Shown piece after piece: positions 1 through 8,145 of a stretch of 34,684 nucleotides of DNA. This DNA is from Lachnospiraceae bacterium (GTDB lineage: Bacteria > Bacillota > Clostridia > Lachnospirales > Lachnospiraceae). The translations under genes and the position numbers were made by a program. The stretch is from assembly GCA_022800815.1 (NCBI GenBank), contig JAAWRC010000035.1, positions 1 through 34,684 on the forward strand, given 5' to 3'. Position 1 is the first letter of the stretch, and each line of letters begins with the position of its first letter. The notes beneath the pieces were generated by a model. The model made no database searches, was not told the origin of the DNA, and saw nothing but the letters and a program-made list of their open reading frames with translations.

Positions 1-205
1 GCCAGGGGCCGGGCTGGTGCCGGGATCAGGACTAGCGCCAGGGGCCGGGCTGGTGCCGGGATCAGGACTAGCGCCAGGGGCCGGGCTGGTGCCGGGATCA
101 GGACTGCTGCCGGGTGCGGGACTGACACCGGGATCAGGACTGCTGCCGGGTGTGGGACTGACACCGGGATCAGGACTGCTGCCAGGTGTGGGACTGGGAC
201 TGGGT
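1..205. repeat. 36-bp tandem repeat array coding for a Ser/Pro/Gly stalk
   Basis: Five consecutive 36-bp units start at 1, 37, 73, 109 and 145, and a partial unit starts at 181. The first three are nearly identical, the later two have drifted. Each unit codes for 12 residues of the form S-P-x-P-G-x-S-P-D-P-G-x in the minus-strand surface protein. The array continues beyond the left edge, so total copy number is unknown. Near-identical units of this kind are prone to length change by slippage. Confidence 0.93.
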
Positions 206-2058
206 GCCGTCGGGACATAATTATAATGTATCGTCGCCTTTGACACTGCCGCTGCGGTATCGCCTATTTTGCTTACTCTGTTCCACTGCTCCTGGCTGCC
301 GGTAAAATATATATCCGACAGAGGACAGGCTGAAAATGCCGCTATTCCTATCATGGTTACGCTGTCAGGAATTATGACAGTGGTCACTCCGGAGGAGGCA
401 AACGCTGACTCTCCGATACTTTCCGCCCCCTGCGGAATCTCCACTCCGGCAAGCATCAGGCAGCTCTTAAACATCCTGTCACTAATACGGTCTATATTTA
501 CAGGCAGCGTTACCCTTACCAGATAAAAGCACTCTGCAAACAGATCGTCACCCAGCTTTACCTGCCTGCTGCCGGGGGCAAAGGTCGCACTTGACATATT
601 CTGACATTGAATAAATGCCGCCGCACCCACCTCCCCAATAGTGGAAGGCAATGCGATTGAAGCAAGTTTTGTACATGAGCGGAAAGCATTCTGTTCGATT
701 GTTTCCACACCTTCGCAAACCGTCACCGAACTGAGATTTTCACATTCCCGGAAGGCGCTGTCACCGATAGTTTTCACGCTGGAGGGAATGGTCACGGAAA
801 TAATCCCCGAACTGCGGAAAGCGCTGTTTCCAATGGCTGTCACACTGGCGGAAATCTCTGCACTCAAAACACCGCAGTTCCAAAAAGCGCAGGAACCCAC
901 ACTGGTAACGCCATTCTCAATCACGACCTTGCGGATTTTATCGCTGTTTGTACTCCAGGGCTGGTCTCCGATACTGCCAAAATCCGGCATGGCACCCTGA
1001 CCGGAGATGGTCAGCGTTCCTGCCTTCGTCAGATTCCAGGCAAGCCCTCCGTCAAGATTTCCCGATGCAATTGATACGTTGGCATCCGGATCATCCGGCG
1101 GAATATAGTTTTCCGGATAGCGGGTAATATAATGGCTGGTGTTGGCCGTCACCTCTTCCCTGGATATTGCCCGTCCCCAATGAACCTTGCCTTTGTGGTC
1201 CCCGGTGCTGATGTTTCCTTCGGCGACAACCACGCCCGCATCGTTTACCTCAAGCACGATCACGGTATGGGTGTCATTATGTACCCGCAGGATATCACCA
1301 ACCTTTATATCTTCATAGGAAAATTCACCGGACGCATACATCCTGGCCGGCAGGCTGTCAAACGCCGCATCGCTGAGTATAAATGCGAAGGCCACACAGC
1401 CCACGGCACTGATCCTATGTCCGTCAAGGTTTCCGCCCTTCCAATAGTAATATTTTGCGTCTGAATAGGGCTCATAATCAGTCCAGGTCGTTCCTTCCTT
1501 ATATTCCTCCTGATCCCTCAGCGCAATCATGGCCGCATAGGCCTCCGCCGGGGTGGGGATCGTACCGTCACGCGCGGTCATCAGGGTTGTCGGGTAATTC
1601 AATAAGGAAATGGTCCCGTCAGGAGTCGCACTGACACGTGGATCCATTCCTTCCGGGGTCTCCTGCGGAATCACTTCCTCCTCTGACGGTGTCTCCTGCG
1701 GGGACGGTGTCACGTCGGTGCCCGGGTCCGTTCCCGACGGGGTCTCCTGCGGAATCACTTCCTCCTCCGACGGTGTCTCCTGAGGGGACGGTGTCACATC
1801 GGCACTGGGATCCGTTCCCGACGGGGTCTCCTGCGGAATCACTTCCTCCTCCGACGGTATCTCCTGAGGGGACGGTGTCACATCGGCACTGGGATCCGTT
1901 CCCGACGGGGTCTCCTGCGGAATCACTTCCCCCTCCGACGGTGTCTCCTGTGAAATAACCGTCTCCGGTGCCGGAGTTTCCTGAAACGCATATGCCACTG
2001 ACTGGGAAGACATGATCAGGCACAGCGCTAAGGCAACTGAAAGAACTCGTTGTTTCAA
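1..2058 (-). CDS. Secreted surface protein: Thr/Pro-rich repeats, NlpC/P60- or CHAP-like domain, BspA-type LRRs (partial)
   Basis: The frame starts at a TTG (2058-2056) 8 nt after GGAGG on the minus strand and stays open to the window edge, giving 686 visible residues with no stop. Order: signal peptide of about 25 residues ([17 protein letters not shown], cleavage after AYA), three 28-residue Glu/Thr/Pro-rich repeats (about residues 35-140), a Cys/His hydrolase-like domain with a candidate dyad at Cys221 ([10 protein letters not shown]) and His264 (NDTHTVIV), then BspA-type leucine-rich repeats (about 347-610; [12 protein letters not shown]-type units), then a Ser-Pro-Asp-Pro-Gly repeat stalk that continues past the edge. 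The known domain fold suggests cell-wall amidase or endopeptidase activity, while BspA repeats usually serve in adhesion. The combination, export and wall location are inference. The C-terminal anchor lies outside the window. Confidence 0.82.
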   Translation of the reverse strand, partial: MKQRVLSVALALCLIMSSQSVAYAFQETPAPETVISQETPSEGEVIPQETPSGTDPSADVTPSPQEIPSEEEVIPQETPSGTDPSADVTPSPQETPSEEEVIPQETPSGTDPGTDVTPSPQETPSEEEVIPQETPEGMDPRVSATPDGTISLLNYPTTLMTARDGTIPTPAEAYAAMIALRDQEEYKEGTTWTDYEPYSDAKYYYWKGGNLDGHRISAVGCVAFAFILSDAAFDSLPARMYASGEFSYEDIKVGDILRVHNDTHTVIVLEVNDAGVVVAEGNISTGDHKGKVHWGRAISREEVTANTSHYITRYPENYIPPDDPDANVSIASGNLDGGLAWNLTKAGTLTISGQGAMPDFGSIGDQPWSTNSDKIRKVVIENGVTSVGSCAFWNCGVLSAEISASVTAIGNSAFRSSGIISVTIPSSVKTIGDSAFRECENLSSVTVCEGVETIEQNAFRSCTKLASIALPSTIGEVGAAAFIQCQNMSSATFAPGSRQVKLGDDLFAECFYLVRVTLPVNIDRISDRMFKSCLMLAGVEIPQGAESIGESAFASSGVTTVIIPDSVTMIGIAAFSACPLSDIYFTGSQEQWNRVSKIGDTAAAVSKATIHYNYVPTAPSPSPTPGSSPDPGVSPTPGSSPDPGVSPAPGSSPDPGTSPAPGASPDPGTSPAPGASPDPGTSPAPG
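1640..1960. repeat. 84-bp tandem repeat coding for a 28-residue Thr/Pro/Glu-rich segment
   Basis: About three full copies plus a partial one, with an 84-bp period. They encode units running [18 protein letters not shown] followed by [10 protein letters not shown]. The copies differ by only a few substitutions, which points to recent duplication. The segment lies between the signal peptide and the Cys/His domain of the surface protein, and probably forms an extended acidic linker. Confidence 0.92.
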
Positions 2059-2121
2059 TTTCGTAACCTCCTACTTTGTTCAATTTCTAATAAATGTGCA
2101 AAGGTTTTTAATCCCAAAATT

Positions 2122-2150
2122 ATGTTATTATTATGATTCTGCTTTGTCAA
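2122..2150 (-). promoter_or_regulatory. Sigma-A-type promoter of the surface protein gene
   Basis: On the minus strand a perfect TTGACA (2150-2145) is followed after 17 nt by TAACAT (2127-2122). The start codon at 2058 is about 60 nt downstream, behind a GGAGG site. The insertion sequence lies wholly upstream of this promoter, so the gene should still be expressed. Confidence 0.7.
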
Positions 2151-2307
2151 TAGTCAAATGGCACCCCTAAAGTCGTGAAATAGTTACTCAAAACATATTT
2201 TGCGGGATGACCCATGAAGTCTCACATGCTGAAACCATTGATTTTACTGGATATAGGTAATTGCGAAACCCGCTAAGCTCGTTTGTAATCTTGAACCAAA
2301 ACATGGA

Positions 2308-2332
2308 AGAATTCGTGCAGAGTGCGAATTCT
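2308..2332. repeat. Perfect 8-bp inverted repeat in the IS flank
   Basis: AGAATTCG and CGAATTCT are separated by 9 nt in the non-coding segment downstream of the transposase. A second short palindrome (AAGCCTTAGGCTT) lies about 50 nt closer to the gene and may act in transposase mRNA termination. No T-tract follows either one, so their role is uncertain. Confidence 0.6.
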
Positions 2333-2405
2333 AAGATGAAATGTGGATAACTTCTGATTTTAGGCGCACTTTAATAAGCCTTAGGCTTTATGAAGTTGGT
2401 AAGTC

Positions 2406-3809
2406 CTATGCTATGAGAGGCTTCAGACTCCGAATATATTCGTGATGGTTGATTTTGTCTGCAAGAACAACCGTAATGAGCCGTGTGATGCCTGCAAGGA
2501 TTAGGTCGGCATGTAAAGTCTTCTCATTTTGAGTTCTGCGTCCTGCAAGACAGAGATTATCCTTGATATGATTGATGTCTCTTTCAACAACAGTCCTGAT
2601 TTTATAGGTGTTATCCCATTCTTCCGTTCCGCGAATTGTTCCGGGATAAGCACGAAGATTCTTTTCCGGATAGATGTAGACCATGCGCCCGCATTTAGAT
2701 GAAGTACAAGGGTTTTCACAAAAACATTGGCGATGTGCTTTTTGGGTTGTTTTGTCGTAAATCCATTTCATTTTTGGACAGACGAACTTGAAAGTGGGTA
2801 TGCCCTCTTCGTTTAGGGTATAATCCTGATTTTCAAGCCCGGATCTTGCATTGAGTGGAATATAAGCTTTCGAGAAATGTCTGTTATCACCAAAAGTGCT
2901 GCCGGTAAGAAGGCTTTTATAGAGTTCTACAGTATCGAAAGCAGCATCACCAAGGAATGTTTGAGGACTGATCAGGGGATGTTTGGAAAAGAAGTCTTTG
3001 AGTGTCGGGATCAAAAGTTTTGAATCGTGGACATATTTATCCTCGTCAGGAGAATCGGATTTCTTTTCGACAACAATATCGGGATGAGACAGCATAAAGT
3101 CTTTGTTATAAAAAGATATATGACGGATGATACCCAGCCCGTTGGTGATAATGCCAAACTTGAAGACATAGCAGAAATGTCCATTGATATACAGCTGCTT
3201 GATCTCCGGATTAGCGGAAGCATGGGAAGGCATAGAGCCGTAAGCAGCTTTATAAGGATCATAATTCTTATCGAAGCTGTTAGCTTTTGCATAGGCTCTG
3301 AGCTGTTTGATAATACGATTGGCATATTTAGGATTGTTTTCGGTAACGAAAGCCTCAATTCCGGAAGAGTCAAAGACAGTCATATCTGCTTTGGTAGAAT
3401 CAATGGCCTGACAGATGGGCTCTGTTAAGTCAGCAAGGTTATCAAATACGAGCTGCAGATCATCTAAGAAGTCCTGTTTGAAACGGGTGATTTTGGAAGC
3501 GTCCGGAACTTTGGTAAAACCACAGAACTCACGAAGAGGTTTCGAGTAAGCGAGAAAAGTCAGGAGAAGCTGGTCTGTAGGGATAGAGAGAACACGCTGA
3601 ATAATCAGAGCCCACAGGAAAGCCTGTAAAGGGTATATACGGGATCTTCTCGTTGAAGCATAAAAATGATTTCTAAAGGAAACCGGAATAATTTCATCCA
3701 TGTCGATATGGGTTTCTAAGAGAGAAAGAAACGCAGGTTTGTCATTATCGAATATTTGCTGGCAATCTGAAAAAATATCTGCCAAAGAGAGCTGTTTGTA
3801 TGGTATCAT
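2406..3809 (-). CDS. IS transposase, DDE superfamily (IS4/IS5/IS1182-like)
   Basis: About 467 residues from the ATG at 3809, chosen because AAGGAG lies 10 nt upstream; longer readings into the flank have no such site. The N-terminal part (PLQAFLWALIIQRVL, LREFCGF, KITRFKQDF) resembles the DUF772-type helical region of IS5/IS1182-class transposases. Candidate DDE residues lie in MTVFDSSGIEAF, FLGDAAFD and VVERDINHIKDN. A Cys-rich stretch (CFCENPCTSSKC) precedes the last block. The frame is unbroken and full length, so the element may be active. It would cut and rejoin DNA at the element ends. The exact IS family needs a database comparison. Confidence 0.88.
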   Translation of the reverse strand: MIPYKQLSLADIFSDCQQIFDNDKPAFLSLLETHIDMDEIIPVSFRNHFYASTRRSRIYPLQAFLWALIIQRVLSIPTDQLLLTFLAYSKPLREFCGFTKVPDASKITRFKQDFLDDLQLVFDNLADLTEPICQAIDSTKADMTVFDSSGIEAFVTENNPKYANRIIKQLRAYAKANSFDKNYDPYKAAYGSMPSHASANPEIKQLYINGHFCYVFKFGIITNGLGIIRHISFYNKDFMLSHPDIVVEKKSDSPDEDKYVHDSKLLIPTLKDFFSKHPLISPQTFLGDAAFDTVELYKSLLTGSTFGDNRHFSKAYIPLNARSGLENQDYTLNEEGIPTFKFVCPKMKWIYDKTTQKAHRQCFCENPCTSSKCGRMVYIYPEKNLRAYPGTIRGTEEWDNTYKIRTVVERDINHIKDNLCLAGRRTQNEKTLHADLILAGITRLITVVLADKINHHEYIRSLKPLIA

Positions 3810-3906
3810 ATAGGTACAACTCCTTTCTTGGTGGATTGGCAGATAGTTTCTGGACAATTCTATTTTACCATAAACCAGTGAGGAGTTGTTTTATTTTGTA
3901 ACAAAA

Positions 3907-3931
3907 AGAATCCCGTATTTATGCGGGTTCT
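3907..3931. repeat. Hairpin at the right IS flank
   Basis: AGAA-CCCG pairs with CGGG-TTCT around an 8-nt loop, with one bulged T. It lies just upstream of the YesL-type gene. It could belong to the IS terminus or be a transcription stop protecting downstream genes, but there is no clear T-tract. Confidence 0.5.
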
Positions 3932-3983
3932 GGCGTTTCGCAAACGTCTAAAGAGTATCAATGTAAGAAAGGAGCTGACAGAA

Positions 3984-4589
3984 ATGTTTCATGCGGAGAG
4001 CTTGCTGATTCGATTTTTGACAAAGGTGTGCGACGTGTTATTTTTGAATGCGGTATTTGTCGTATCCTGCGCAACCGTCGTTTTTTCGGGAACGGCGGTC
4101 ACATCGCTGTATGCAGTGGCCCTTAAAATGATACGCAGCGAGGACTATGAACCAGTGAAAGGGTTTCTGCGGGCGGCCAGGGAAAACTTTCTTCCTTCTT
4201 TTCCGGCCACAATCCTGCTTATGGCGGACATGGCGTTGATCGCAGCCCTGCACCGGATCCTTTATGCCGAGGTGTTGATCATTTCGCCGACGGTGTTTGT
4301 CTTTCTCGTCATTGTGGCATTCCTTTTGACGGCGCTGCTGTCCTGGCTGTTCCCTCTGACTGCACGTTTTGAGAATACCTTTGTCAGGCATCTCGGGAAT
4401 GCGGGACGGCTTGCGCTCGCAAACCTTCCTGTCTCATTCCTTTTGACGGCGGTCAATTTGCTGCCGCTTTTGCTGGGCGTCTTTGTGCCTTCTGCGCTGG
4501 GATTTATTGCCGCCTTCTGGCTGCTTTTCGGATTTGCGCTGGGCGCCTGTCTGAATTCTTTTTACCTGAACCGGGTATTTGGCCGTTAG
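3984..4589 (+). CDS. YesL/DUF624 family membrane protein
   Basis: 201 residues from the ATG at 3984, which has AAAGGAG 9 nt upstream; the in-frame ATG at 3921 has no such site and sits in the IS-flank hairpin. The sequence is mostly hydrophobic, with about five membrane segments (VLFLNAVFVVSCATVVF near the N-terminus, SFPATILLMADMALI, VFVFLVIVAFLLTALLSWLF, PVSFLLTAVNLLPLLLGVF, IAAFWLLFGFALG). DUF624 proteins are repeatedly found in carbohydrate ABC-transporter operons of Firmicutes, and their role is unproven. Here it is 28 nt upstream of the GH16 gene and probably the first gene of the glycoside-enzyme operon. Its natural promoter is not evident, because the IS ends immediately upstream. Confidence 0.8.
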   Translation: MFHAESLLIRFLTKVCDVLFLNAVFVVSCATVVFSGTAVTSLYAVALKMIRSEDYEPVKGFLRAARENFLPSFPATILLMADMALIAALHRILYAEVLIISPTVFVFLVIVAFLLTALLSWLFPLTARFENTFVRHLGNAGRLALANLPVSFLLTAVNLLPLLLGVFVPSALGFIAAFWLLFGFALGACLNSFYLNRVFGR

Positions 4590-4617
4590 GAAGAATGGCC
4601 GGAAGGAGGTTTGCTAT

Positions 4618-5403
<786 letters not shown>

Positions 5404-5423
5404 AAGCAATGGAGGTGGCGACA

Positions 5424-8132
5424 ATGGGAAATATCCGTTTTTTGGATGACGACGGGACATTTGTGATCGACAATCCCGAGGAGGTGAGCGGCCTGTACTT
5501 CCCGCTGGCCGGTGAGCGGGGCTTAAAAAGTGCGGTTACGCCCAATCTGGGCGGGGACAGCAAGCTGGACCAGGAGTCCTTTCTGCTGACGCCGGTCAGC
5601 GCAGAAGATCTGCATGGCAGCCGCAGCACCAGGAATTTCTGGTGCGTCACGGCAGAGGGCTGCTGGTCGGCGACGGGGGTGTCGGCAAAGCAGGAGGCCG
5701 CCCGCTTTACAGAAGAGCAGGACGAGAGCAGCCTGATGGCCGGCCTGATGTGGCAGAAGGCCTGCCGGGAGACAAAACGCTTCAACCTTCGGGCGGAAAT
5801 CACGTCCTTTGTCCCCAGGCAGGAAAATGCGGAGGTCATGGAGGTGCGGATCACGAACACGGGGACAGAGCCCCGGGAGGTGGCCGGGGTGGCGGCGGTT
5901 CCCATCTATGGCCGGAGTGCGGACAACATCCGGGACCACAGGAACGTGACCTCCATGCTGCACCGGACCCGGACGGTGGAACACGGTGTGCTGGTGAAAC
6001 CGACCATGTCCTTTGACGAGAAGGGGCACAGGGAGAACCACCGCATCTATTATGTCCTCGGCGCGGACGGAGACGGAAAGGCACCGGAGAGCTTTTACCC
6101 TTCCGTGGATTCCTTTATCGGCGAGGGGGGCACTTTCCTCCGTCCCCGTGCGGTCTATGAGGGCCGGGAAGGCGTTATGCCCGGTACCGGGGCAGACGGC
6201 CGGGAGGCCATGGGCGGGCTCCGGTTCTCCCCGGTTACGCTGGGGCCGGGACAGACCGCCGTATATATCGTGCTCCTGGGCATTGCGGAGGAGGAAGGCG
6301 AAATCAGCCGTGTCCTGGCCTCCCTCGGAACGGCGGGGCAGATTGAGGCGGCCTTCCTCGAGACGAAAGACTACTGGCAGGAACAGGTCAACGTCCGTTA
6401 TCGGACGGGCTCGCCGGATTTTGACTGCCTGATGCGCTGGGTCAGCTTTCAACCCTTCCTTCGCCGGCTCTACGGCTGTTCGTTCCTGCCCCACCACGAC
6501 TATGGCAGAGGCGGCAGGGGCTGGAGGGATCTCTGGCAGGACTGCCTCTCCCTGCTTCTCATGAACCCGTCCGGCGTGGGAGAGATGATCCGGGCGAATT
6601 TCGGGGGCGTCCGCATAGACGGGACCAATGCGACGATCATCGGGGACGGCGTGGGGAATTTTATTGCCGACCGCAACGGGATTGCCCGTGTCTGGATGGA
6701 CCATGCCCTGTGGCCGTTTATGACCACAAAGCTCTACATCGACCAGACGGGAGACTTCGGCATCCTGAAGGAGGAGGTTCCCTATTTCAAAGACCCGCAG
6801 GCCATGCGGGGAACCGGGATCGACGGGCTCTGGGACGAGGAATACGGAAACCGGCAGCGGACGGAAGCCGGTGAAATCTATAGGGGGAGCATCCTGGAGC
6901 ATCTGCTGATCCAGCATCTGGCCGCTTTTTACGAGGTAGGGGCGCACAATATCCTCCGTCTGCGGGGGGCAGACTGGAACGACGCCCTGGACATGGCCTC
7001 CGAGCACGGGGAGAGCGTGGCCTTTACCTGTGCCTATGCGGGGAATCTGCGCCAGTTGGCGGAGCTGCTGCGGGAGCTTGTCAGACGGGACGGCCGGGAC
7101 AGGGCAGAACTGCTGGAGGAGGTAGGGGAGCTTCTGGCGGACGACCCCGGCGCCTGCACGGACATTTCCCGGAAGGGGACGATTCTCGGGCAGTATGCGG
7201 AGCGCTGCAGGCACAAAGTCACGGGGCGAAGGTTCACGGTCTCCCTCTGCAAGCTGGCGGACGGCCTGGAAAGAAAAGCAGAGTGGATGATGGAGCATGT
7301 CCGCAGCCAGGAATGGATCCGGGACGGAGAGGACGGCTGGTTCAACAGCTATTACGACAACAGCAAAAGGCCCCTGGAGGGAATCACGGAGAACGGCGTG
7401 CGCATGATGCTGACCGGGCAGGTATTTGCCATTATGGGCGGCGCGGCGACAGAGGAGCAGGTGAAGGCCATCACTCGGAGCGCCGACCGCTACCTGTATA
7501 AAAAAGAGGCGGGCGGCTACCGGCTGAATACGGATTTCCATGAACTGAAGCTCGACATGGGAAGGATGTTCGGCTTCGCCTACGGGGAGAAGGAAAACGG
7601 TGCGGTATTCTCCCATATGACGGTCATGTACGCCAACGCCCTTTACCGCAGAGGGTTTGCAAAAGAGGGCTGGCGCGCGCTTAAGACGCTGGCCGATATG
7701 GCCCTGGATTTTGAGGACAGCAGGATCTACCCCGGCATTCCCGAATATTTTAATGCAGACGGCCGTGGGATGTACCATTACCTGACCGGGGCGGCAAGCT
7801 GGTATATGATGACCGTGATCACAGAGGTGTTCGGCATCTGCGGGGAGTTTGGGGATCTGGTGATCTTGCCCAGGCTTATGCGGGAACAGTTCAGCGAGGC
7901 GGGGACGGCGGCTCTCACCTTCTCCTTTGCGGGCAGAGTGTTCCACGCAGTCTTCGCAAATATGACCGGAATGGACGCTGGCCGCTATCGGGTGGAGAAA
8001 GCGTATCTGACCGATGCAGAGGACGGGGCGCTTAAGCGGCTTCCGATCCGTGACGGCAAAGCGGTGCTTGGGCGGAGCGAGATCCTCTCGCTGCCGGTGC
8101 GGGGAAATAAGATTATGATCGAATTGATGTAA
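5424..8132 (+). CDS. GH94 phosphorylase, laminaribiose phosphorylase-like
   Basis: 902 residues. The ATG at 5424 is preferred over the one at 5409 because the Shine-Dalgarno GGAGGTGG overlaps the earlier ATG and sits 7 nt before the later one. GH94 enzymes split a beta-disaccharide with phosphate to give alpha-glucose 1-phosphate plus a sugar. The GH94 core is clear: RADWND-type motif (LRGADWNDALDMA) with the general acid at Asp517, plus FLPHHDYGRGGRGWRDLWQD, RNGIARVWMDHALWP, KENGAVFSHMTVMYANAL and GMYHYLTGAASWY. Length near 900 and the SRSTRNFW/SADNIRDHRNVTS region fit the laminaribiose phosphorylase subgroup better than the roughly 800-residue cellobiose phosphorylases or the over-1000-residue beta-1,2-oligoglucan phosphorylases. 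The laminarinase-type GH16 upstream agrees. Substrate specificity is inferred. Confidence 0.85.
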   Translation: MGNIRFLDDDGTFVIDNPEEVSGLYFPLAGERGLKSAVTPNLGGDSKLDQESFLLTPVSAEDLHGSRSTRNFWCVTAEGCWSATGVSAKQEAARFTEEQDESSLMAGLMWQKACRETKRFNLRAEITSFVPRQENAEVMEVRITNTGTEPREVAGVAAVPIYGRSADNIRDHRNVTSMLHRTRTVEHGVLVKPTMSFDEKGHRENHRIYYVLGADGDGKAPESFYPSVDSFIGEGGTFLRPRAVYEGREGVMPGTGADGREAMGGLRFSPVTLGPGQTAVYIVLLGIAEEEGEISRVLASLGTAGQIEAAFLETKDYWQEQVNVRYRTGSPDFDCLMRWVSFQPFLRRLYGCSFLPHHDYGRGGRGWRDLWQDCLSLLLMNPSGVGEMIRANFGGVRIDGTNATIIGDGVGNFIADRNGIARVWMDHALWPFMTTKLYIDQTGDFGILKEEVPYFKDPQAMRGTGIDGLWDEEYGNRQRTEAGEIYRGSILEHLLIQHLAAFYEVGAHNILRLRGADWNDALDMASEHGESVAFTCAYAGNLRQLAELLRELVRRDGRDRAELLEEVGELLADDPGACTDISRKGTILGQYAERCRHKVTGRRFTVSLCKLADGLERKAEWMMEHVRSQEWIRDGEDGWFNSYYDNSKRPLEGITENGVRMMLTGQVFAIMGGAATEEQVKAITRSADRYLYKKEAGGYRLNTDFHELKLDMGRMFGFAYGEKENGAVFSHMTVMYANALYRRGFAKEGWRALKTLADMALDFEDSRIYPGIPEYFNADGRGMYHYLTGAASWYMMTVITEVFGICGEFGDLVILPRLMREQFSEAGTAALTFSFAGRVFHAVFANMTGMDAGRYRVEKAYLTDAEDGALKRLPIRDGKAVLGRSEILSLPVRGNKIMIELM

Positions 8133-8145
8133 GGAGAAAAGGAAA

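Larger units (their letters stand above)
2160..3930 (-). mobile_element. Insertion sequence with one DDE transposase gene (ends approximate)
   Basis: The segment between the surface-protein promoter and the YesL-type gene is filled by one transposase gene plus non-coding flanks, and is richer in A+T than the sugar genes beside it. Exact termini were not resolved. A possible imperfect inverted repeat pairs the GAAACCCGC-TAA region near 2267 with the complement of the sequence around 3905-3931. No convincing target-site duplication was seen. The 347-nt stretch between 2058 and 2406 holds only the promoter of the surface gene and IS flank with short inverted repeats. Confidence 0.7.
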
